Source: Areca catechu
Taxonomy: Eukaryota > Streptophyta > Magnoliopsida > Arecales > Arecaceae
Assembly (NCBI GenBank): GCA_021397845.1
Contig: CM038044.1
Location: 62,657,851 to 62,721,850, forward strand
Direction of reading: 5' to 3'
Length of the DNA stretch: 64,000 nt
Of the stretch, positions 11,947 through 22,775 are shown in pieces. Position numbers and translations under genes: made by a program. Position 1 is the stretch's first letter, and every line of letters begins with the position of its first letter. The notes under the pieces are model-generated. The model was not told where the DNA came from and ran no database searches. It saw nothing but the letters and a program-made list of their open reading frames with translations.

Positions 11947-12280
11947 CTTATAAAAGACCTTGTGTGTACACAACAAATCTTATATAAGTTCATAGGTAGG
12001 AAAACTCTCTCCAATTGTAACCCGTACAATTCTCAACTTATCCCGGCCTCTAAAATATTAATAGCCTTGTGTATACACAACAAACTATAATATTTCAGTT
12101 AAGTAAGACCCTCCATAGCCATATAGTCATGACTTTAATAGTAATACCCTTGTGTGTACACAACAAAATATTACATTAAATCATGCCATAAACAAATAAT
12201 TGTATTAGGCCAAAATTGTGTTAGTCACCATATTAGGTCTTGTGTGTACACAACAAACCTAGTATAGATCGTAACACAAT
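11947..12280 (-). ncRNA. Four hairpins with a common palindromic loop in C1 leader RNA
   Basis: H1 11947-11988 (arms CTTATAAAAGA/TCTTATATAAG). H2 12053-12095 (AAATATTAATAG/CTATAATATTT). H3 12134-12180 (TTTAATAGTAATA/TATTACATTAAA), with an outer CATGA/TCATG. H4 12230-12265 (ATATTAGGT/ACCTAGTAT), with an outer 9-bp stem ATTGTGTTA/TAACACAAT at 12215-12280. The loops share the 20-mer; its core TGTGTACACA (TTGTGTATACACAA in H2) is self-complementary. Constant loop plus changing but paired stems is strong evidence for RNA structure. A role in dimerisation or packaging is inferred. Confidence 0.75.
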
Positions 12281-12919
12281 AATGACCTATCATGAAGGAA
12301 GGCCAATAATAGTATTTTAACACCAAGCATGTTAGTCAAGAATTAAATCAATCAGATCGGCCAAGCTAGTAGAAGAGATGTGGGGGTCCCCCCGTTGCTT
12401 TCCTAGACACCAATTTAAAATTGGCCAGGTCAGACAACGGAACCAATTAAAAACCACGATTCCCTTACCTTCCCAGAACCACCTTTCTAGACACCGAAAT
12501 GACTAATTATCCATCATGACTAATAATGCTTATCGGTTAACTATACTACCACTTAATATAATTTTAAGAGGGATTTATGCAATGCCAGCACATTCAATTA
12601 AAAGCTATCACATATATTAATACATGCTTTAAACTAAGCAAATATGTGAAATGTGTGCCATCATACTAGGACAACCATTTACCACATAATGGATACACCA
12701 TTATGCCAGGGCAACCTTATTTCAGTATGATGGCTCCAGGGCTAATCATATCTCTAAGACAATTAGGGTTTCAGTGGAAAACCCTAACTGGTGGCAATCA
12801 TCAAACTCATGTTCAATCAAAGACATGCATTGTGCATCAATATAAAAACTTTAACATGATACTACATCATTTAATAAAACATGAATTGACTGCATAAGTT
12901 TTAATCCTAATAAGGAGGC

Positions 12920-12931
12920 TCTGATACCACT
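12920..12931 (-). other. C1 primer-binding site
   Basis: Plus strand GCTCTGATACCA, i.e. TGGTATCAGAGC on the minus strand, 1 bp from the 5' LTR. Complementary to the 3' end of initiator tRNA-Met, the usual copia primer. Confidence 0.93.
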
Positions 12932-12932
12932 G

Positions 12933-15356
12933 TTGGGTTCCTGAACCAGTGCGGAAGCGTGGATTTCAAAAATTTATGAAACCAGGTCTGAACCCTAATC
13001 CCAAATCTCCTTATTAGCAATTAAAAACTATGACTACATGCATGTCCAAATTTAAACATTGTTTAAATACTAATCTCAGATCGCTATTACCAGTCTGATG
13101 CAGAAATGAACTCTAAATTGAGTAGCCTCTTGAACACACCAGGCGTCCACTTGTCCGCCCTCGATGGTGATCCACACGGGCAGATGATCAAGACACTGAC
13201 TCCTTAATTGGGTTCCTTCCAATCAAGTTCTACCCCAAGAACTTGATATATGGGCTATTGGCTAGGACTCCTCTAGCCAAACTAGGACTAAACCTTCTCT
13301 CTTACCCTTCTCCTTGTCTTCTAGCAACTTTGGCCCCTTAAGACACTCTTGTCTTAAGAATAAGCCCTTGTCCTAAAATGAGACAAGGCTTGTCTTGGAG
13401 GGAGAAGAAAATTAAGACAAGATTGTCTTAATGTAAGAAAGAAAGGAGAGGCGCCTTCTTCCTTTACCGTCGGAGAGTTTCTCTCTGACTCTCCTTCTGT
13501 TCTGAGATTCGACAGAGCCAAGGCTCTGTAAAGGAATCAAAGAGGAAAGAGAGGAGGGGGAAACAATCTTCTGGAGAGGGAGAGGGAAAATAGAAGCAAG
13601 GCTTCACTGTAGAAAATCTGGAATAGTTTTTTTTTTTTTTTTATCTACCTTTTTTTTTTACGGTGAAGTCTTCTCCTTAAATAGGCGACAGATAGGCGCC
13701 TACCCATCTGAAATCACCCTCTCACGCCCCTCTCTCCCTTCTCACGTCCTTTCCCTTCATCTCACGGCCCTTGAATTAATCTCACGGCCTTTGGGATGGG
13801 AAGACGCAAGAAGAGTCGCGAAAAACACAGAAGGGCGCGCGCAGAAGAGAAGAGTCGCGCCCCTTCGATGTTTTTTTTTTTTTTCTTTCACGGTAATCTC
13901 ATTTTTTGAAGAGTCCACGCTAGGTGGACTCTCTTCCATGCCCCTTCAGCCAAAACGCCGATCCCCTTTTTTTTCTCACGCAAAAATGCCCCTTGGGAGA
14001 GTCCACGCGCGCGCGTGGACTCTTCTCCTTGCGCGCGCGCGTGGGAAGAGAGGGGAAGGGGCTTAGGCGATGTGGGAAAGGGGTTTAGCCTCTTAGGTTA
14101 GCCCAATTGCTAGCTACTATTAGCCCAATGTCTTGAATCTTCAATTAGATTCAAACCGGAATGAATTTGGATCTAAAAAAGACCAAATCGGAACCCTAAC
14201 TCGAATCCGATTCAAGTAGAAGCCATGGTTTGCCACACATGCTAGTGGTTCATCTGCAAACGAGATTTAATTCCAAATTAAATCCTTGATTATCTGTCCT
14301 AAGTGTGTGACCCATTGGGTTCCATACCTAGCCAGCAGTGGGTCCGAGTGCAAGTTACCTAATTTGATCAGAACTAATTCTAATCGATTTAGGTCAAATC
14401 GAGCTAACTCGAGTTAGTCAATTAGGACTCCTCCTAATTAGTGATCCAATTAACCATTAATTTGATCAACCCACAAGACAAGATTGACGTCTAGCAACGT
14501 GTCATGTCTACCCGGAAGATATGGAATTCTGGTGAAATTCCAAAACTACCCTTCAGTGGAAAGTTCCCGTACAATTCGATCCTTCAATCATCTTGCATCC
14601 CGAATATAACTAGGGATATGGAAACATGTCAAAACCAGCTTATACTCATTCCCAGCTCAGTCATACATAATGATTCATAATTCGATATTAGAAATCATTT
14701 CTAATATCTGTACTTTGATCAAAGATTTCCTGAATCATCATCTGACCTAATTGGCTGGATGCAATCTCCTCCTACTAGAGTGATCAATTCCTTGTTGACT
14801 ACTCATTACCCTTCATATACAATTCACCATACCCAGCATCAACCTCGTGCATGACCCAGTGTCATGATTGAGATGAACCAAAGCATGGGTTCATGTACAT
14901 AAGGTATTTATGGCAGTCTAGGTCATAGGACTACTTGTACAACTCCCACTATGAGAAACATCTATTGTCATGCAGCTAAGGCTCCATTAGATGTTCTCAA
15001 ACTAGATCTATTCAGTGAACTCATTCGCTAATGAGCACCCACATCCTTGTATTAGTGTCCCACACAAGTGACTGTGAGAGCAGTCACCCTTTTCAGCATA
15101 CATAGGATGTGCCAGTCTAACCGGAAACCCTGATCCCCTTCTCAGGGTTCCTATGACTAGGAATATTCTAGATTAGGGTTTTATGGCCTTAGATCTTACT
15201 GGTATGATCTCATCATAGCCCTAGGACCATAGCCTAATCTATGGGGTTCATCATATAATGACACAGCGAATGATGAAAAAATATTGCCTTTATTAACTTG
15301 TCAATTTACAATGGTCTGGGAGATACAAATATTGCTTATAGGGCATAATCCTTTCA
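12933..15356 (-). repeat. C1 5' LTR
   Basis: 2424-bp copy of 5437-7872, abutting the PBS on its left. It drives minus-strand transcription. It has the same poly-T tract and CG palindromes, one with an extra CG unit (13999-14022). Short plus-strand ORFs here are also found in the other LTR and are not genes. Confidence 0.95.
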
Positions 15357-15361
15357 TATGA

Positions 15362-15558
15362 TACATCATGTTTCGATATACTTGATACACATGATATTTA
15401 GTATTCAATTCTAACATTTGATACATTTGGCACATTGTATCGATACACTGATACCTAACCTGTATGATACGCATAGACTTGAAAATACTGCAATTGTAAA
15501 GTGCTTTTAATTTTTTTTAATCATGCCTAGTATTTTGTCATCATCAAAAAGGAAAGAT
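15362..15558 (+). other. S1 3' non-coding region, right of C1, with second polypurine tract
   Basis: Resumes the GATACATCATG repeats of 5385-5436, confirming the C1 junction. Contains the perfect palindrome TGTATCGATACA at 15436-15447, matching the one at 5404-5417. The polypurine tract AAAAAGGAAAGA at 15546-15557 directly precedes the LTR. Confidence 0.8.
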
Positions 15559-15849
15559 TGTTGACCCCTGAAATGATTTGATGATCACAAAATATTGGAG
15601 CATGTATTTGATACTAACTCTTCTTAAATTATTTAAGAAGTTTTGCAGGAATTGGTTACCATTGTTTAAAATGGTTTTTCAATTTACTTAAGGGTAATTC
15701 AATTGAGTTTGTAAAAGCCCTAACTTATGAATGTTGTAATCATGTAAATGGGCTTAAAATTGTGAAAATTTGATAGAGTATGTAGATTAGCTTCTAGTTG
15801 ATTCAATGTTGAAGATTTTTGGAAAAGGTTGAAGCAATTTTTAAAAGAC

Positions 15850-16145
15850 TTTCAAGAGTCGACTCATGATGGCATGGCACGAAGAAAGTTTCAAAGTTTC
15901 ATAACAAGAGTCGACTCCCAGTCCAAGAGCCGACTATTCAGAAATATATTTTTTGAAGTTCTGAGAACTGGAGCCGACCTCCTAATCCAGAGCCAACTCT
16001 AGGTATGTATGTTTTGACTTGACTGAAAGCTAGAAGGCAAGAGCCGACTCTAGCTTGAAGAGCGGCTCCCATAGAAGTTTGTTTTGGCCTGTCTGAGACT
16101 TCGAGCCAACTCCTGAAGCTCAAGCCGGCTTGTGGAGCCGTTTTT
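15850..16145 (+). promoter_or_regulatory. Cluster of GAGCCGAC-type motifs in S1 LTR U3
   Basis: GAGCCGAC occurs exactly at 15927, 15971 and 16041, with variants GAGTCGAC, GAGCCAAC and AAGCCGGC between. Each contains or resembles the RCCGAC core bound by plant DREB/CBF factors. They lie 100-400 bp upstream of the TATA box. Binding is inferred only. Confidence 0.45.
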
Positions 16146-16251
16146 GCACTCTAATGGCTAGTTTGCTGAAATTAAAATTTGAACCCCAATTTATCTCCAA
16201 CGGCCATTTCACGAATTCCAAGGCCCTACAATAGCCATATCTATGGAAAAC

Positions 16252-16259
16252 TATAAATA
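16252..16259 (+). promoter_or_regulatory. S1 LTR TATA box
   Basis: TATAAATA within CTATAAATAGG, a good plant TATA context, about 700 bp into the LTR. Confidence 0.6.
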
Positions 16260-17018
16260 GGATTATTTTTGAAGGATTAAAAATTTTTGGAGATTTATTG
16301 TTGAATTTCTTGAGAAATCAAAGAGCTTTCAAGTCACTCAACTACCTACCTCAAAGAGCATTCAAGTTGGATTCAAAGCTTTACCAACTCTACTCCATCA
16401 TTGAATCCACTCATTAAAGAAAGGAAGAAGCAACATTGAAGAGCATTGAAGAGCACTCAAGGCTTGACTTCATCTTGATCTACATCGGCAACACCAAAAA
16501 AAACTTGGTTTGTTGTAGTTGCTTGATTACATTGTCTTTATCTTTGTTTACTCTCTAAGAACAGCAAGGGGCTATGTCTTAAGAGAGAGTTAAAGGTTTT
16601 TAGGTGAACCTCTTAAAACCTAAGTTTGGGTTCTTGGTTTTCCCGGTTTAAAACCAAGTGTTTAGATTTTCTTTGGTAATCCCATGTAAAACCAAAGGGA
16701 GTTAGGGTTTCTTTGGTAATCTCGATAAAACCAAAGTGTATAGGTTTGGATTGTGGTCTATTAAAACAATCCGACTGTATTCCAGTTGGGGGATATAGTG
16801 AAAATCCCAAGTGGTCCTTGGGTAGTGGATGTAGAAGCCGGTTGCTCCGAACCACTCTTTTTCTTGGTGTTTGTGATTGTTCTTTCATTGCTATTGCTTC
16901 AATTATTTACTTTCGCTTTGCACACTTCACCTCTATACTAAAAGAATTTCAAAGTGCACATACTTGTAAAAGTTTTTTAATCCCAATTCACCCCCTCTGG
17001 GAAGCCACCTGGGCAACA

Positions 17019-17353
17019 ATATATACCTATATTTCACCTATATACCATAATAGTATCTCCACACATTGGTTACAGGACAACCAACCCATATGATACACAA
17101 CGACCTATACTGATAAATGTTCTCATCCTTAGTAAATATTATTTGATTGCGAATAAGTTCAAGAAATACATGATAAATCCTTCTTATAGAATGGAAGTAG
17201 CTATAAGAACATCATAAAAGAATTCATAAAAGAAAGATGCACAAGTTATGATGAACTACAAAATAACTTTTATTAATTATATAATTCATATATAAATTAC
17301 AAAGAGTACAACTATTTATAACTTAGATGATTGGCTATATGACATAATTCTCA
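17019..17353 (-). repeat. C2 3' LTR fragment
   Basis: Ends in CATAATTCTCAA next to CAACTCCAACTTGAACTAAAGCC, which aligns with the C1 LTR end and polypurine region (CATAATCCTTTCA, ATCTCCCACTTGCAC). It is truncated on the left by the S1 LTR end. That S1 inserted into this LTR is inferred, because the left side of S1 is not visible. Confidence 0.55.
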
Positions 17354-17379
17354 ACAACTCCAACTTGAACTAAAGCCAA

Positions 17380-18200
17380 TTGAAATAGTATATAATACCC
17401 ATCTTCTATTTGTGATCATCGAACTCTTTGATTTTGAAGTCTTTAATAAATGGGTCAGCCAAGTTCTCTTTTCCATTGATCTTCTAAGCTTGATATCATC
17501 TCGATCCATGATCTCTCATACAAGGTGATAGCGATGTAGAATGTAAGCTTGATATCATCTCGATCCATGATCTCTCATACAAGGTGATAGCGATGTAGAA
17601 TGTACTTGGTTCTCTAATGGGACTTCAATTCTTTCACGTGAGCTATGGCTCCAATACTGTCACAATATAGAAGAATTGGACCATCAATAGAGGGTGCCAC
17701 TCTAAGCTCATGATAAACTTTCATAACCAAATGCTTCCTTTACAACATCGGATGCCAAAATATACTTGCCATGCAAATAAAATCAATTATAGTGTGATAC
17801 TTGAAACTTGTCCAGCGTCTCTCCACCATTTAGGGTAAATACAAAATCTGACACACTTTTGCCATCATCACGATCTAACTGAAAGTTGGAATCAATGTAT
17901 CCTATAAGTTTTAAGTCAATATGAGCCATTGGTCCTTGATATTTCTTAAATATTTAAGTATTGTTTTTATAACTTTCTAATGGTTTTCACCTAGATCAGA
18001 TTAGTATCTACTCGCTACCCCTAGTAAGTAGGCCACATCCGGTCTTGTACATGTCATGATGCATATGATAGATCCCACTATCAAGGCATGTAGGATTCTA
18101 CTCATAAGCTCTCTCTTAAGGAGTTGTCACACAATCCATCTTAAAGAAAGAAATTTCTTGGCCAATCGATAGAGAGCCCTTCTTGGAATTCTTTATGCTG
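17380..18200 (-). pseudogene. C2 RNase H remnant
   Basis: The minus strand reads ADPFIKDFKIKEFDDHK at 17405-17460, matching the ADSFTKALPQREFD end of copia RNase H, with further RNase H similarity to about 17960. A 59-bp tandem duplication (17486-17603) and many stops interrupt it. Confidence 0.65.
17486..17603. repeat. 59-bp tandem duplication in C2 RNase H remnant
   Basis: AAGCTTGATATCATCTCG...GATGTAGAATGT occurs twice head to tail with no mismatch that I could see, within otherwise old, degraded sequence. The units are 17486-17544 and 17545-17603. It adds 59 bp, so it also shifts the frame. Confidence 0.9.
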
Positions 18201-19150
18201 AACCATTTCAACATAGTATTAGCACATGCATTGGAACAATCTAAGCAGCCTTTTAATTAAATCTATATATATCTTTTTCCCTAGGATGTAAGATGCTTCT
18301 CCTAAATTATTCATAGAAAACTAAGATGATAACCAAACATTTATTTTCTAATATGCAGGGATGTTATTCACAATTAAGAGAGTGCCATCCATGTACAATA
18401 CAAGAAATATAATTACAGAACCATTAATCCATTTATAGATATAGGGTTCTTCTCCGTTCTTAATGAAGCTATACATTCTGGTCATCTTATCAAAATGCAT
18501 GTTCCAACTCCATGATGCCTGCTTTAACTCATAAATAGATCTCTAAAGCTTGCATACCTTTAATTCATCTATGGATGTGAACACTTCAGGTTGTATCATA
18601 TACACCTCTTCATCTAGCTCTCTATTTAGGAAAGCTTTCTTGACATCTATTTTACCAGATTTTATAATTAAAGAATACCACCATCGCAAGCATAATGCAA
18701 ATGAACTTGAGATTGCCATCAGAGAAAATATCTTGTCATAGTCAATACCATAACATTGATGATATACCTTGGTAACCAAATAGGCTTTATAGATTTCCAC
18801 CTTCTTGTCTGTGCCCCTTTTTCTTTTGAAAATTTATTTACACCTAATGGATTTTGTCTCATCAGGAGGATTAATGAATATCTATATATCATCGATTTTT
18901 ATAGACTCTATTTTGGATTTCAAGGCTTTCAGCCACTTATCAGAGTCAGATCTTTACATGGCATCCATATAGGAGATCGGATCCTTGTTGTTTTCATCAA
19001 GTTCAACAGGACACCATCCTAGAGAAAGAAACTATATTATCATTTTGGCTAATATGATACTCAATCCGATCTCCTCAAAGGTGCCTCTATAATGGGCTCT
19101 AGGTTTGATCAAATCAAATCTGGTTCTATTATTTACTTGTTTCTATCGGT
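18201..19150 (-). pseudogene. C2 reverse transcriptase remnant
   Basis: The frame 18800-18543 reads VYHQCYGIDYDKIFSLMA, SGKIDVKKAFLNRELDEEV and YMIQPEVF, a copia RT. Near 18385-18405 the active-site box reads YMDG instead of YVDD, so the second catalytic Asp is lost. Surrounding sequence has many stops. Confidence 0.75.
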
Positions 19151-20200
19151 TCTTCTTCTTGTCAAACTTCACCAAGTTTGACCCTTTGTGGCTTTAGTTC
19201 CTTCTCCAAGGAACTCCTTTTCCAAAAAGAAGCCCTAAGATTGATGAACACCTTTTGTCTTTAGCAAGGTAGAAGTAATAACCTTAGTTTCTTTAGGATA
19301 CCTAATAAAAAGATATTTTCAAACCTTGTTTCAAACTTATCTACCTTTAAATGTTTGACATACATTGGGCATCCCCAAACCCTAAGGTGTGAGACTACCA
19401 GCCTATACCTTATCCATATCTCATGGTGTTTAATCGATAGATTTGCTCAAAACCTTATTAAGTTACAAGCCATCCCAAGAGCATATCCATTAAAGAAGTT
19501 CAACATACTAGCAAAGCCCATCATGGGTTGAACCATGTCTAACAGTATTTAATTCCTCCTTTTTGACAATCCGTTATGTTGAGGTATTCCAGGAGATGTC
19601 ATTATGAGAAAATTTCATTCTCTTCTAGATATATCATAAACTTAATAGTAAGGTATTCTTCTCCTTGATCTAAATGAAGAGTTTTAATACTCTTTCTACT
19701 TTTTTTTCAACCTCATTATGGAAATATTTGAATATTTCAAATGATTTAGATTTATGCTTTATAAGATAGATGTACCCATACCTAAATAGGTCATCAATAA
19801 ATGTAATGAAATAGTAATACCAACCTCTGGTACTAGTTTTCATTAGTCCGTATACATCAGTATGTATTAGACTTAGAACTTTGTTGGCTCATTCACCTTT
19901 TCTAGTAAAAGGTAACTTATCTTGCCAAGAAAGGATTTATAGGTTAGCAATAATTCATAATTATTGATATCGAGGATACCTTCTTTAGTCAACCTGTTTA
20001 TCCTTTTCTTGTTAATATGACCTATTCTATAGTGCCAAAGATAGGCATCAGTAACATTATCTAATCAAGGGCATTTATTAGAAGTGTACATTACACCAAC
20101 AGGCTATGATAGTATATAGATGCCATTTCTTAATTGTCCATGCATTAAAGTAATACCATTCATAATGATATCACAACAATCATTCTTTGTTAAGAATCAA
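19151..20200 (-). pseudogene. C2 integrase and pre-integrase remnant
   Basis: Stretches aligning to the copia integrase C-terminal half (19320-19500: CPMYVKHLKVDKF-like), core (19560-19900) and pre-integrase near 19930-20060 (WHYRIGHINKKRI-like). No continuous frame remains. Confidence 0.6.
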
Positions 20201-21346
20201 ATCCATCTTTGGTCAAAAGGCCTACAAAAATAATATTTAATAATAATGATGGACAATAGTAATAATCACTCAAAATAATATTACAAGAATTGAAAGCAAG
20301 CTTGAAAATTTCTAAAGCTAAGATTGAAACTTGACTTACATCTCCCAATTTAGGAATCTTTCACTGTCTTCAAATCTCCTACTAACTTGAAGTCCCTATA
20401 ATGAATTGCAAATATTAATTAGACTTTTGATATCCAATATCCAAGTAGTAGTATCACAAATAGAAAAGGTATAAGGTGTCATCATATAATTACTTTGTCT
20501 AGCAATAGCTTGCTTATTTATCTTATTCGACCTATTTGGGTCAAGAGAAGCAATATAGAGAGGACAATTCCTTTTCTAGTGATCCTACTTCTTATAATAG
20601 AAGTATCTATCTAACTCTTATCGATCTTAGATTTTTTGGTCTGAGAGGGCTGAGATGTCCTAGCATGCTATACCTTATGTTTATTTTTTTCTTCCCTTTC
20701 TTAAAGAGACGATGTCCAGATTAAGACCCCACCACAATATTCATGGGTCCTTATGGAGTTGGTGATCCTTCTTATAAGTCTATAGTAACACTAGCAAACT
20801 TTGGTAGTTTACTGCAAGCTTAGTCATTCTACAATGACTGAGAAAGTCTAGGTAGAACTTGGGCAAAGAATACAGAATCGCATATTTTCCTAGCTGCTCA
20901 TCCAAGGAAAACCCAAGTTTGCTCAGGCATTTGATCTAATCAATCATGTATAATATATGATTAGTGGTCGATGCCCCCTCACACATCCAAGCATTGAAAA
21001 TAGTACAAGAGGTTTTGTGTCACTCAACATCATCAGGTGTGCCAAAGGACTCGTTCAATACTTGAAGCATTTTCTTTGGCTGAGCATCCTTAAACTTGTG
21101 ACTGAACTTGTCATTCATCACCTCCCTTATTAAGCAATGCATAATGGTTCAGTCATTGAGCTATTTTAGTAAGTGTCTCAGACCGCACCACAAGCATTTA
21201 AAGTAGGCTCCTTAGGTGCTGGATCTATAAGTACATATAAGATCCATCGTGCACTACGACAATCTTTAATTTTTGATACCAAATATTAAAATTGAGTCCT
21301 ATCAACTTGTCATCATTCAACACTGACTGAAGTGATAAAGAATTAG
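20201..21346 (-). pseudogene. C2 gag and protease remnant
   Basis: The minus strand starts ATG at 21346 with MANSLSLQSVLNDDKLIGLN, clearly related to the C5 start MSSNLSLRSLLDNEKLKGHN. Stops follow from about 21225. The zinc knuckle near 20560-20600 is corrupted (its first cysteines read Tyr). A protease segment around 20400-20460 is only weakly visible. Confidence 0.72.
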
Positions 21347-22084
21347 CCATAACTAAAAAGAAAACATAAGACCAGTTTAATATATAAATTATTAAATTCT
21401 AAAAACTTAGACTTTAGTCTAAAGGTTCTCCTGCTATTTATACGAATTGGTAGCCTCTACCTCTAATTCGAGAAATTATATTAATTCCCTAGTAGGTACT
21501 AGAATCCATATAGATTGCACATAGGCCTGAGTGTGGCTTAGCCAACCACTATACATCTATAGGTAGGTTTTATCCAATTATTTCTCTAAATAATTTCTAG
21601 TAATAATTTTATCCAAGGCATCTCTTCAGTAGGTATGTGGTGCCTCTATTGAAAGTCCTGGTTAGGTCTAACCATTAACATGACAATACTCAATGCATCT
21701 AGCTAACGAATGACCAGGGCTGAGTGTGGCTCAGCCAACTTGACCACTATTAAGAAAGTCATAACTGAATCATCATATTATAAATGATAATTCCAATAAT
21801 AATTCCAATAGCCAGTAAACACCAGGTGTATGGTGCCTCCAATGATTATCTAAACTATTGGATCCATTACCATCCAACTTAATGGAAGGCCATGACTCAA
21901 TTATTCCCATAACTTTATCATTTTAAGGACCTAATAATTTAGAGAATCTAGATATGTGTTATAGAAAAGAGAAGACATGAATTAGTAATCAGAAATCCAT
22001 CCACTGACTTCACCAAGTCTTAGAAGAGGGTTCAAGACTAGCTGGTCCAAGGGCACCTAAATTAGTCATATTGATCCAGCTTAA
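21347..22084 (-). promoter_or_regulatory. C2 leader with repeated hairpins
   Basis: Non-coding. Just before gag the minus strand reads ACCTTTAGACTAAAGTC and later TTTTCTTTTTAG, both almost identical to the C5 leader end (61778-61857). GGCCTGAGTGTGGCTTAGCC (21524-21543) and GGCTGAGTGTGGCTCAGCC (21718-21736) are two copies of a short hairpin. The PBS next to the LTR is no longer recognisable. Confidence 0.6.
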
Positions 22085-22775
22085 TGTGTAGGGTTACCTA
22101 GGCCAGGTGCAGTGGAAGACTAGGTTTCAAAAATTTTTATATTTAAAACCCTGACCAGCCAGAACCCTAAACCCTAGGATCACTTGATCATGATAACTAA
22201 TAAATCTAATCATTAAGGTTATAAATGAATACCTGGAATGCTATACTCATTTATTTCTACTAGGCACACAAGTACATGCCCTCCAAAAGTGATCCACATA
22301 GGAATCAGACCAAGGAAGCACTCCTACGCAAGTTGCTTATTTGCTTAGGACTCTTCCAGTAGCCTTTCGAACTTTTTTCCTATGCTGGATCCCCTACCCT
22401 CCTGTAGGGCTCTTAGAGAATACTATGAATCCACTCAATTCTCTAATATCCCTTCTATTTTTCTTCCTAGGCTTTTGTCTTAATCAGACTAGCCTTGTCT
22501 AGAAACAACAAGTTTTGTCTTAAAGAGACAAACCTTGTCTCAAGAAAAAGGGAGAGAAAATAGTAGGTAGTATTCTGATGAAAGACTCTTGTGTCTTGGC
22601 ATCAGATTATCGATGTCAATATATAGAGAGGAATGGGGTGCTTGATATGTCTATCCTTCAGCCATTTGATAAGACCTTTTAAAGAGGAGTCTTATTAGGA
22701 TAATAAGACATATCTAGATAAGAACTTTCATGCACCAAGAAACAAATCTTTGTTTATTCGGTTTCCAGTATTAAT
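22085..22775 (-). repeat. C2 5' LTR, part 1
   Basis: Begins TGTGTAGGGTTACCTAGG and contains GACTAGGTTTCAAAAATT and GTGATCCACATAGGAATCAGA, aligned in order with C1 LTR blocks near 5437-5720. Broken by L1 at 22776 and continues at 30473. Confidence 0.72.

Larger units (their letters stand above)
11768..12932 (-). promoter_or_regulatory. C1 5' untranslated leader with four repeated stem-loops
   Basis: Transcribed non-coding leader between the PBS and the gag ATG. It holds four copies of CCTTGTGTGTACACAACAAA (plus strand) at 11958, 12065, 12148 and 12239. Each is flanked by arms that pair with each other but differ between copies (see next entry). A further small hairpin (AATTGTA...TACAATT) lies near 12013-12033. 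The short plus-strand ORF at 12703-12897 has no support as a gene. Confidence 0.85.
5437..15356 (-). mobile_element. C1: full-length Ty1/copia element inserted in S1
   Basis: Complete element of about 9.9 kb with 2.4-kb LTRs, a PBS at 12920-12931, a 1.2-kb leader, Gag-PR-IN-RT-RH on the minus strand, and a polypurine tract beside the left LTR. The 5-bp duplication TATGA flanks it (5432-5436 and 15357-15361). The long LTR, the Gag type and the long leader are compatible with the Angela/Tork side of plant copia, but I cannot fix the lineage. Pol is broken by frameshifts and stops, so it is not autonomous now. The two LTRs differ at dozens of sites, many of them 1-bp indels, so it is clearly older than G1 or G2. 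Confidence 0.95.
1..17018 (+). mobile_element. S1: Sirevirus-like Ty1/copia element, 5' end outside window, split by C1
   Basis: Remnant of a copia retrotransposon in the order pre-integrase, integrase, RT, RNase H, extra ORF, 3' non-coding region, 3' LTR. An ORF after pol, polypurine tracts of the AAAAAGGGGGAGA type, palindromic repeats before the LTR and TGTTG...CAACA LTR ends are recognised traits of plant Sireviruses. The 5' LTR, gag and protease lie left of the window. C1 interrupts the 3' non-coding region at 5437-15356; the flanks rejoin across TSD TATGA. The coding part has many stops and frameshifts, so it is inactive. Lineage assignment is inferred from architecture. Confidence 0.85.
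15559..17018 (+). repeat. S1 3' LTR
   Basis: Begins TGTTGACC right after the polypurine tract and ends GGGCAACA, so the ends are the inverted repeat TGTTG/CAACA. The segment AATTCACCCCCTCTGGG near the end is typical of Sirevirus LTRs. Length about 1460 bp. Includes a TATA box and a cluster of GAGCCGAC-type repeats. The matching 5' LTR is off the window, so neither TSD nor age can be read. Confidence 0.82.

Noticed and set aside
22160..22190. AACCCTAAACCCTAGG as telomere-type repeat
   Set aside because: Only one or two units, inside a decayed copia LTR; AACCCTAA is frequent in these LTRs by chance.
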